Origin: Chloroflexota bacterium
GTDB taxonomy: Bacteria; Chloroflexota; Limnocylindria; Limnocylindrales; CSP1-4
Assembly (NCBI GenBank): GCA_003157175.1
Contig: PMIQ01000202.1
Coordinates: forward strand, 1 to 6,631
Reading direction: 5' to 3'
Length of the DNA: 6,631 nt
The notes under the pieces were generated by a model, which saw only the letters and a list, made by a program, of their open reading frames with translations, was not told the DNA's origin and ran no database searches. Positions 1 to 5,053 of this stretch are shown piece by piece (position 1 is the first letter of the stretch; each line of letters begins with the position of its first letter). The translations under genes were made by a program, and so were the position numbers.

Positions 1-272
1 TGCGCCGGTGCGCCGCTGCGCCGGACTAACTGCCTGTCCTAGGTACGCCCGGACGGGCCATTGCCCCGGGCCGATCCGGCGCTACGGTGGAACTGGCCGC
101 CGATCAACGCAAAACGAAGAGGCCAGGGGCGTCGGACACGGGCCGGGGCTACTTGCAACCGCCACCTTGAGACGACCGGGGCGTCGTACAGGAGGTTGCC
201 AGTCCCGACCACGACCCGAGCAACCACGGAGAGCCGGCCAGCATGGCCTTCGATCGGCGGCCTCCAACCCCG
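1..272. other. Region without a recognisable gene
   Basis: This lies downstream of the leftward J-domain gene. Short open frames exist on both strands, but their translations are rich in Arg, Gly and Pro and show no motif, as expected of chance frames in GC-rich DNA. Small repeats are visible: three near-identical 8-base units at 1-24 (TGCGCCGG, TGCGCCGC, TGCGCCGG), a direct repeat GGGGCGTCG at 126-134 and 178-186, and an inverted pair GGTTGC/GCAACC at 194-199 and 220-225. I see no tRNA cloverleaf and no hairpin followed by a T-run. It could be the 3' flank of the J-domain gene plus the upstream region of a gene to the left. Confidence 0.55.
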
Positions 273-1028
273 TCAGCGGCGCGGGAACGCTGTGTCCAGC
301 CGCCGTCGCCGAAGGGCTCCGGAGCCTTCCAGGTAGCGCAGCACCACGCGCGCCGCCAGCACCAATCCGGCGTCTCGGTCGATGGTGTGCACGATCCAGT
401 CGACGTAGGTCGGTTCCAGCTCGGCCACGTCCGACAGGGTCAAACCCTCGAACTTACCGAACTTGAGGCGCGTGTCCAACGCCTCGCCAAGGGCGGGCAT
501 CTCCCCATCCAGGTTTGGGCCGGGCCGCCGGTGCGTAGGTCCGCTGGGCGTGGACGCGCGCGGCGGCTCCCGATCCTCCGCCAAGCGCGGTCGCGGCGTA
601 AGCCCCGGCAGCGGGCTGCGCTCGAGCGGATTGAGGGTCGAGTTGCGCGGGCGCAGGAGCGCGCTGGTGTCGATTCGGGCAGTGACAGGCCGGCCGGCGC
701 GAGGCTGCGGAACCCAGCCGGAGCCATAGCCGGGGGTCGCTGAGGAGTAGCCGGCGGCGGTCGATCCCGGCCACTCCGCGGGCTGGCCGGCACGGGCCGC
801 CCTGGCCGCCGCTGCCCGATGCCACTGCCGGCGCTCCGGGTCGCTGAGCTCGTGGTATGCGGCATTGATCTCCGCCATGCGGCGGTTGGCGTGACGCTCG
901 ACGCCCGCGTCGCCACTCGCCACGTCGGGGTGATGCTGACGGGCGAGACGTCGCCAAGCCGCCTTGATGGCGTCCGTCGTGGCGTCGAGGGGGATTTCCA
1001 GGACCGTGAACGGGTTGCGAGGCGGCAT
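273..1028 (-). CDS. J-domain (DnaJ-like) protein with ExoX-like C-terminal domain
   Basis: The protein has 251 residues. Residues 5-70 form a J-domain: an amphipathic helix around AIKAAWRRLARQ, the HPD tripeptide at H33-P34-D35 that stimulates Hsp70 ATPase activity, then helix III with INAAYHELSDPERR. Residues 75-185 are a Pro/Arg/Ser/Gly-rich, probably disordered linker. There is no Gly/Phe region, no CxxCxGxG zinc centre and no DnaJ C-terminal substrate domain, so this is a class III J-protein and not DnaJ itself. Residues 188-235 (KFGKFEGLTLSDV, then Y208 and W211) match the short domain found at the C-terminus of exonuclease X and in stand-alone proteins, whose pattern is FGK.kG..l..v....Y..W. 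The start is fixed by an in-frame TAG four codons upstream. No Shine-Dalgarno is visible, but a TAGACT hexamer lies 6 bases before the ATG, suggesting a leaderless mRNA. It is transcribed divergently from the hydrolase gene. The Hsp70 partner is unknown, and a role in nucleic-acid handling is only inferred from the C-terminal domain. Confidence 0.88.
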   Translation of the reverse strand: MPPRNPFTVLEIPLDATTDAIKAAWRRLARQHHPDVASGDAGVERHANRRMAEINAAYHELSDPERRQWHRAAAARAARAGQPAEWPGSTAAGYSSATPGYGSGWVPQPRAGRPVTARIDTSALLRPRNSTLNPLERSPLPGLTPRPRLAEDREPPRASTPSGPTHRRPGPNLDGEMPALGEALDTRLKFGKFEGLTLSDVAELEPTYVDWIVHTIDRDAGLVLAARVVLRYLEGSGALRRRRLDTAFPRR

Positions 1029-1034
1029 CCCATA

Positions 1035-1040
1035 AGTCTA
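1035..1040 (-). promoter_or_regulatory. Putative -10 element of a leaderless promoter for the J-domain gene
   Basis: On the minus strand TAGACT is followed by exactly 6 bases and then the ATG at 1028. That places the expected transcription start on or next to the A of the start codon. No good -35 hexamer stands at 16-19 bases. The assignment rests on the TANNNT pattern, the spacing, the missing Shine-Dalgarno, and the same arrangement at the GNAT gene. Confidence 0.45.
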
Positions 1041-1109
1041 CCGGGCGCGGCCAGAAGCCCCCCCAACGGCACTTTCCGCCGCTGCCAGCGCGCTCGGACG
1101 GTAGCCCGC

Positions 1110-1143
1110 TTGACAGCGACGCCGCCGTGCCGTCCCCTACTCT
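1110..1143 (+). promoter_or_regulatory. Possible promoter of the hydrolase gene
   Basis: A perfect -35 consensus TTGACA lies at 1110-1115. The hexamer at the ideal 17-base spacing (1133-1138, TCCCCT) is a poor -10, but it would put the transcription start at the ATG at 1145. The better-looking TACTCT at 1138-1143 is 22 bases from the -35, which is too far. No Shine-Dalgarno precedes the gene. A TTGACA match is uncommon in DNA this GC-rich, but the promoter remains tentative. Confidence 0.35.
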
Positions 1144-1144
1144 C

Positions 1145-2305
1145 ATGCCATCTCTTCCCTTTCGACCCAGGCGCCTGGCACTGGCCGCGGGCGTCGCGGG
1201 TGCCGCCTCCTTCGGCCTCGCCTACCGGTTTGCGCTGCAGTACCGCGAGAAGGCGGGGCTGCCCCACCGAAGCCCAGTCGAGGGCAGCCCGGCCGACTTC
1301 GGCCTCGCGTTCGAGTCGGTCGAGATTCCGTCGGGCGGCGCACGTCTGGCCGGCTGGTTCGTGCCGGCCGAAGAAACCGACGGCCCCGATCGCCCGGATC
1401 ACCCGGCCCGGCCGCGGCCGGCGATCGCGATCGTGCACGGCTGGGAATCGAACCGCGGCCGATCCATGGCCCACATCCGCTACCTCCACGCCGCCGGCTT
1501 CCATTGCCTGGTCATCGACGCGCGCGGCCACGGCGACAACCCACCGGAGAAGTTGCCGGTCAACGTGCCCGAGTTCGGCGCGGACGCCGCCGCGGCGGCT
1601 CGCTGGCTGCTGGCCCGACCGGATGTTTCGCGCGTGGGTTTGCTCGGGCATTCGATGGGCGGCGCGGGCGTGATCGTGGCCGGCGCCTCCGAACCTGCCG
1701 TGCGGGCCGTGGTGGCGCTGTCATCGCCGGCAGATCTGGTTCGGATGACCCGCAAGACCTTCGAGATGGCCGATCTCCACGTTCCCCGTATGGTCGCCAC
1801 TCCCCTCGCCTACCTGACCGCTGCCGTGTTGCTGGTCCCCCGCCGCCACTCCATCGACGACGCCAGCGCGTGCGTCGCCGCTTCCCGTTACCGGGGACCG
1901 CTCCTGCTCATGCATGGCGAAGACGATCGGGGCGTGCCGGTGGCACATCTCGAGCTGATCGCCCAGGCGGCTCGCGGAGCCCGTCTCGACCCCGGCTCTG
2001 CCCCGGTCGAGACGGCGATCGTGCCCGGCTACGGTCATCGCTGGCTGTACGAGGACGCCGAGGTGCGGCGCAGAACCGCGTCATTCTTCGCCAGAGAGCT
2101 GGGCGGCCCGGTGGCCCCGGAGAAGGCCGGGGAGCTCGCCGCGGCCTATGCCGTCGACCGTCCCGAGAACCCCGTCTATGGTTTCGGCGGCGCGAGCACA
2201 GCCTTCGCGTCAGAGGCCGTGGCCCGCGAGAAGGCCCGCCTGGAGGCCCGCGACGGCGCCGTCATCGAGCCCTCCCAGGAAGCCGGTCGTCCGACGCTCA
2301 ACTGA
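1145..2305 (+). CDS. Membrane-anchored alpha/beta hydrolase (serine hydrolase superfamily)
   Basis: The protein has 386 residues from ATG 1145; an in-frame GTG at 1127 would add six. Neither start has a clear Shine-Dalgarno. The N-terminus has basic residues (RPRR) followed by an Ala/Gly/Leu hydrophobic stretch, a likely signal anchor. The alpha/beta-hydrolase core follows. In numbering from GTG 1127 (subtract 6 for ATG 1145), it has the oxyanion-side HGW at 104-106, the nucleophile elbow GHSMGG at 174-179 with Ser176, an acid in MHGEDD (Asp266 or Asp267), and the catalytic His in GYGHRW (His304). The triad is therefore intact. Segment 200-245, between nucleophile and acid, is a short cap with some hydrophobic character. 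About 65 residues beyond the usual domain end (325-392) are Ala/Glu/Pro-rich and hydrophilic. The closest family style is the 'alpha/beta hydrolase / alpha/beta fold' peptidase-esterase group with FrsA/S9-like traits. The substrate (ester, peptide or lipid) cannot be read from the sequence. The nitroreductase gene follows 67 bases downstream on the same strand and may share its transcript. Confidence 0.9.
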   Translation: MPSLPFRPRRLALAAGVAGAASFGLAYRFALQYREKAGLPHRSPVEGSPADFGLAFESVEIPSGGARLAGWFVPAEETDGPDRPDHPARPRPAIAIVHGWESNRGRSMAHIRYLHAAGFHCLVIDARGHGDNPPEKLPVNVPEFGADAAAAARWLLARPDVSRVGLLGHSMGGAGVIVAGASEPAVRAVVALSSPADLVRMTRKTFEMADLHVPRMVATPLAYLTAAVLLVPRRHSIDDASACVAASRYRGPLLLMHGEDDRGVPVAHLELIAQAARGARLDPGSAPVETAIVPGYGHRWLYEDAEVRRRTASFFARELGGPVAPEKAGELAAAYAVDRPENPVYGFGGASTAFASEAVAREKARLEARDGAVIEPSQEAGRPTLN

Positions 2306-2363
2306 TCCACACGCAATTCGGCCACCGTCCGCCGAGATCGCCGGCCGCTCGCCCGGCCCAACT

Positions 2364-2367
2364 GGAG
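2364..2367 (+). promoter_or_regulatory. Shine-Dalgarno of the nitroreductase gene
   Basis: GGAG ends 5 bases before the ATG at 2373. This favours that start over an in-frame upstream start at 2148, which lies inside the hydrolase gene and would add 75 residues of Arg/Pro/Ser-rich sequence without domain character. Confidence 0.65.
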
Positions 2368-2372
2368 ATCCA

Positions 2373-2894
2373 ATGGAAACCTGGACAGCGATCGACACAA
2401 CCCGGGCCATCCGCAAGTTCGCGGATCGCCCGCTGGCGCCCGAGCACCTGAAGCGAATCCTCGACGCGGGACGCCGGTCGGGCAGCTCCAAGAACCAGCA
2501 GAACTGGGACTTCGTCGTTTGCACCGATCGAGCCCACCTAGCCGAGCTCGCAGGCGTCGGCCCCTACGCCCAGCATCTCGCCGGCGCTGCGGCCGCGATC
2601 GCCCTGGTCACGCCGGACCCGGCCACTGCCGATGCCCCGCTGTCGGTGATGTGGGACCTGGGCCGCGCGGCCCAGAACATGACCCTTGCCGCGTGGGAGC
2701 TTGGGATCGGCAGCGTGCCCGCCACGGTCTACGACCAACCGCTCGCCAAAGAGTTGCTCGGCCTACCCGCCGACCGCCACTGCGAGTTCATGCTCTCATT
2801 CGGCTACCCGGCGGATCCCGCAGCGTTGACCTGGGCCAAGCGCGCCGGCGGTCGCAAGCCCCTCGAAGCTATCGTGCACTCCGAGCGCTGGTAG
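2373..2894 (+). CDS. Nitroreductase-family FMN-dependent oxidoreductase
   Basis: The protein has 173 residues. Members of this family bind FMN as homodimers and use NAD(P)H to reduce nitro compounds, quinones or related substrates in the cytoplasm; some have other redox roles. Visible family marks are the N-terminal phosphate-binding stretch TTRAIRKF (R11, R14), the loop SGSSKNQQNWDF at 36-47 (the FMN- and dimer-contact motif, usually ...PS..N.QPW.F), the helix WDLGRAAQNMTLAAWELGIGS at 94-114, and the C-terminal GRKPLEAIVHSERW (160-173), close to the usual RRPLEE.vh.e.W ending. It is short for the family (often 180-220 residues), mainly through a trimmed middle. The start is supported by GGAG at 2364-2367. 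It lies 67 bases after the hydrolase gene on the same strand, and its stop is 3 bases from the stop of the converging permease gene. The substrate is unknown. A link to the hydrolase, such as stepwise degradation of a xenobiotic, is speculation. Confidence 0.9.
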   Translation: METWTAIDTTRAIRKFADRPLAPEHLKRILDAGRRSGSSKNQQNWDFVVCTDRAHLAELAGVGPYAQHLAGAAAAIALVTPDPATADAPLSVMWDLGRAAQNMTLAAWELGIGSVPATVYDQPLAKELLGLPADRHCEFMLSFGYPADPAALTWAKRAGGRKPLEAIVHSERW

Positions 2895-2909
2895 TCACTA
2901 CTCCCAGCG
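2886..2909. terminator. Inverted repeat at the convergent gene ends, possible bidirectional terminator
   Basis: CGCTGG (2886-2891) pairs with CCAGCG (2904-2909). Inside, TAGT (2892-2895) pairs with ACTA (2897-2900), leaving a 3-base bulge. The core GTAGTCACTAC at 2891-2901 is a perfect 11-base palindrome containing both stop codons: TAG for the nitroreductase and, on the other strand, TAG for the permease. Neither side has a T-run, so standard intrinsic termination is doubtful. This is the only place outside coding sequence where the two converging transcripts could end. Confidence 0.35.
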
Positions 2910-3980
2910 GAACGACCGAGCCGCGATTCCGAGGCACACCACCAGCCAGCCGGTGAGGACCGCCACGTCCACACCCAGCGGAGCGACCTGAGTCCCGTTG
3001 ACCATTACCTGTCGGAGGGCGTCGGCCAGGTAGGTCAGCGGCAGGAAGCGCGCCACCGTCTGGAGAAAGCCGGGCAGGAAGTCGAATGAGAAGAAGATGC
3101 CCGACAGGAACATCATCGGCATCTGGACGACCTGCACGACTCCGGTGGCCTGCTCCTCGGTCTTGAGGAACGACGCGAGCGCGAAGCCGATGGCCAGGAA
3201 GGCACCGGCCCCGAGCAGGACCAGGCCGGCCGCCTCCAGGAGGCTGCCGACGATCTGAATGTTGAAGAAGACAAGGCCGATGCCGAGGATCACCACCGCG
3301 TCGACTATGGCCACGAGCAGACGCAGCAACACGTTGCTCCCGACGAGCTTCCAGCGAGCAAGCGGCGTTGCGCCGATGCGCTTGAGGATGCCCTTCTCGC
3401 GCTGCTGAACCAGCGGTATGGCGGCGAAGACACCCAGCTGCATCAGGGCCATGGCCAGGATGCTCGGCACCAGGTACGCGACGGTGCTGATGTTGGTCGA
3501 TTGCAGGGTCATCTGCTGGATCCCGACAACCGACGACCCACCCGCCAGCTGTAGGTTGAAGCGGTTGGCTATCTGGTCGGCTATCTGCTCGACGACCTGA
3601 CTGACCTGGCTGCTGCTCGGATCGATGTACAGCTGAATCGACGTCGCGCTCTTTGCGGCAACGGCGGCGCCGGTGCCGCTCGGAACGACGACTATGGCCG
3701 AGATGTCGCCGTGCTGCATCGCCGCCTTCTCGGCCTCGAGGGAGCCCGTCTGGATTGTCAGGAGAGTGACCTGAGAGAAGGACTGCTGGAGTCCCATCGA
3801 GACCTGCGTGTTGTCCTGGTCGACAAAGCCGATCGCGACCTTGCTATCGCTGCTGCCGCCGAAGATCCAGCCGAACAGGAAGACGAACATGACCGGGAAG
3901 AAGAAGGTCCAGAACAGGGCCGCCCTGTCGCGGACCAGGGATCTGATGTTCGCGACCGTCAGCCGCAGGAGAGTGTTCAT
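2898..3980 (-). CDS. ABC-2 type transporter permease (YbhS-like / ABC2_membrane_3 class)
   Basis: The protein has 360 residues and is the membrane subunit of an ABC exporter in the cytoplasmic membrane. Hydrophobic segments lie near residues 21-41, 168-190, 213-239, 245-271, 283-304 and 334-353, giving six membrane helices. About 125 polar residues (42-167) between the first and second helices form an extracytoplasmic domain. That layout, and the length, fit the ABC2_membrane_3/YbhS-type permeases better than the shorter DrrB proteins (about 280 residues), which lack the large loop. Family marks include QQREKGILKRIGATPLARWKL at 192-212 (the coupling region after helix 2) and FLPLTYLADALRQVMVNG at 312-329. 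The start ATG 3980 is preceded by AGGAG at 3988-3992 with a 7-base spacer. That Shine-Dalgarno overlaps the ATPase stop codon, so translation is probably coupled. Only one permease gene is present, so a homodimer is expected. The substrate may be a drug, lipid or other hydrophobic molecule, which the sequence does not decide. Confidence 0.93.
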   Translation of the reverse strand: MNTLLRLTVANIRSLVRDRAALFWTFFFPVMFVFLFGWIFGGSSDSKVAIGFVDQDNTQVSMGLQQSFSQVTLLTIQTGSLEAEKAAMQHGDISAIVVVPSGTGAAVAAKSATSIQLYIDPSSSQVSQVVEQIADQIANRFNLQLAGGSSVVGIQQMTLQSTNISTVAYLVPSILAMALMQLGVFAAIPLVQQREKGILKRIGATPLARWKLVGSNVLLRLLVAIVDAVVILGIGLVFFNIQIVGSLLEAAGLVLLGAGAFLAIGFALASFLKTEEQATGVVQVVQMPMMFLSGIFFSFDFLPGFLQTVARFLPLTYLADALRQVMVNGTQVAPLGVDVAVLTGWLVVCLGIAARSFRWE

Positions 3981-3987
3981 TGATCGG

Positions 3988-3992
3988 CTCCT
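3988..3992 (-). promoter_or_regulatory. Shine-Dalgarno of the permease gene, overlapping the ATPase stop
   Basis: AGGAG on the minus strand lies 7 bases before the permease ATG. Its first two bases (minus-strand order) are also part of the TAG stop of the ATPase gene (3993-3991). Ribosomes ending on the ATPase would therefore sit on the permease initiation site. Confidence 0.8.
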
Positions 3993-4920
3993 AGTCGCGC
4001 AGCGCTCGACCGGTCAGGTCGAGGAAGACGTCTTCGAGGGTGGCCTGGCGGATCCCCAGGTTGCGCGGCTCGACGCTCTGGTCGTCGGCCAGCGCCAGCA
4101 ACGCACCGATAGTGCCGGCGACATCGCGCGAGTAGAGCACGGTCTGGCCGTCCTCCTGGGCCGCCTGCGTGACACCAGCCAGCTTGCCCAGCTGCGTCAT
4201 CGGGAGCTTCTCGGTGGTGTCGAAGAAGACCGCGCGCTCCTTGAAGCGCCGCCCGATCAACTCCGGGACCGTGCCCATCTCGAGGATGTGGCCGTGGTCC
4301 ATGATGGCGACCCGGCCGCACAGCTCCGCGGCCTCTTCCATGTAATGCGTCGTCATCAGGATCGACTTGCCCCGCTCCTGAAGGCCCTTGATCAGGTCCC
4401 ACAGCGAGCGGCGCGCCTGCGGATCGAGGCCGGTGGTGGGCTCGTCAAGGAAGATCAGCTCGGGGTCGTTGACCAAAGCCAGAGCGATCGACAGGCGCTG
4501 CTGCTGACCGCCCGAAAGGTTCATCGACCGAGCCTTCGCACGTTCGCCCAGGTCGACCGCGTCGATCAGCTGCTTCGTCGGCAGATGGTGCGCGTAGAAG
4601 CTGCCGAAGAGGTCTAGCAACTCGGTCACCGTCAGCCTCGGGTATAGCGACACCGTCTGGAGCTGCACCCCAATGCGCTGCTTGATCGACGGCGCGTGCC
4701 TGGTGACGTCCATCCCGAAGACGGTGACGGACCCCGAGTCCGGTTCGCGCAGGCCTTCGAGGATCTCGATGGTGGTCGTCTTGCCGGCCCCGTTGGGACC
4801 GAGCAAGCCGAAGACTTCGCCGCGCCCTACCTGGAAGCTGACCCCGTCGACGGCTTTGACGTCGCCGTAGCACTTGCACAGGTTGGCGACGCCGATCACA
4901 GGCTCGCCGCTTTGCGTCAT
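3991..4920 (-). CDS. ABC transporter ATP-binding protein (DrrA/CcmA-type exporter ATPase)
   Basis: The protein has 309 residues and is the cytoplasmic ATPase that drives the adjoining permease. All nucleotide-binding motifs are intact: Walker A GPNGAGKTT (41-49), Q-loop near Q86-Q88, ABC signature LSGGQQQR (135-142), Walker B LIFLDEP with catalytic Glu160, D-loop GLDP (164-167), and switch His192 in MTTHYMEEA. Residues 225-309 form the extra C-terminal domain of the DrrA group, ending in the typical ATLEDVFLDLTGR. The ATG at 4920 is chosen because AAGGAG (4925-4930) lies 4 bases upstream and the DrrA-like domain begins right after it. The frame stays open to 5151, and an in-frame ATG at 4980 would add 20 Gly/Pro-rich residues. 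A TAGACT hexamer at 4982-4987 could be its promoter. The permease gene follows after 10 bases. The substrate is unknown; a role in resistance or export of hydrophobic compounds follows from the family only. Confidence 0.95.
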   Translation of the reverse strand: MTQSGEPVIGVANLCKCYGDVKAVDGVSFQVGRGEVFGLLGPNGAGKTTTIEILEGLREPDSGSVTVFGMDVTRHAPSIKQRIGVQLQTVSLYPRLTVTELLDLFGSFYAHHLPTKQLIDAVDLGERAKARSMNLSGGQQQRLSIALALVNDPELIFLDEPTTGLDPQARRSLWDLIKGLQERGKSILMTTHYMEEAAELCGRVAIMDHGHILEMGTVPELIGRRFKERAVFFDTTEKLPMTQLGKLAGVTQAAQEDGQTVLYSRDVAGTIGALLALADDQSVEPRNLGIRQATLEDVFLDLTGRALRD

Positions 4921-4924
4921 CTCA

Positions 4925-4930
4925 CTCCTT
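4925..4930 (-). promoter_or_regulatory. Shine-Dalgarno of the ATPase gene
   Basis: AAGGAG on the minus strand lies 4 bases before the ATG at 4920. It is the strongest Shine-Dalgarno in the window and is what decides between this start and the in-frame ATG at 4980. Confidence 0.75.
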
Positions 4931-4981
4931 GCTTCCTGCTGCGGACCTGGCCCGTCTCCGCTGCCGGCCGTGCCGCGCATG

Positions 4982-4987
4982 AGTCTA
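4982..4987 (-). promoter_or_regulatory. Putative -10 element upstream of the ABC exporter genes
   Basis: On the minus strand TAGACT lies in the 133-base gap between the GNAT and ATPase genes. Its flanks, CGGTAGACTCATG, are almost identical to the putative J-domain promoter (CGGTAGACTTATG). It would give a leader of about 55 bases carrying the AAGGAG site. No clear -35 is visible at 16-19 bases; the best candidate, TGACGG, is 20 bases away. Confidence 0.35.
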
Positions 4988-4992
4988 CCGAG

Positions 4993-5009
4993 CGGCCGGC
5001 GGCCGGCCG
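4993..5009. terminator. GC-only hairpin between the GNAT and ATPase genes
   Basis: CGGCCGG (4993-4999) and CCGGCCG (5003-5009) form a perfect 7-base-pair stem with a 3-base CGG loop. It lies 45 bases after the GNAT stop in the direction of transcription. There is no T-run after it, so it could be a weak or factor-assisted terminator, a pause or RNA-stabilising structure, or chance in GC-rich DNA. Confidence 0.35.
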
Positions 5010-5053
5010 TCAGTCCTGAGAATGACCGCGCATCGACCTCCAGGCTGAACCTC

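Noticed and set aside
61..230. Possible tRNA or structured RNA (a GGTGGAACTGG stretch recalls a tRNA-Leu 5' part)
   Set aside because: No matching acceptor stem, anticodon arm or GGTTCRANYCC T-loop could be found at the right distances on either strand.
236..248. Small hairpin GGCCA/TGGCC after the J-domain gene
   Set aside because: The stem has only 5 base pairs, there is no T-run, and such pairs are expected by chance in this GC range.
440..1651. Long minus-strand open frame (403 codons) across the J-domain gene and hydrolase start
   Set aside because: It overlaps two well-supported genes in other frames, and its translation is Arg/Pro/Ser-rich without motifs. Such frames are common in GC-rich DNA.
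2148..2372. In-frame 75-residue upstream extension of the nitroreductase
   Set aside because: It lies within the hydrolase gene and has no domain character, and GGAG at 2364-2367 supports the start at 2373.
1504..2451. Plus-strand open frame (315 codons) within the hydrolase gene
   Set aside because: It is an out-of-frame shadow of the alpha/beta hydrolase, dominated by Arg and Gly, with no recognisable domain.
3808..4617. Plus-strand open frame (269 codons) opposite the ATPase and permease genes
   Set aside because: It is antisense to the complete ATPase with all motifs intact. Its composition, rich in Asp, Val, Leu, Arg and Gln, mirrors the sense codons.
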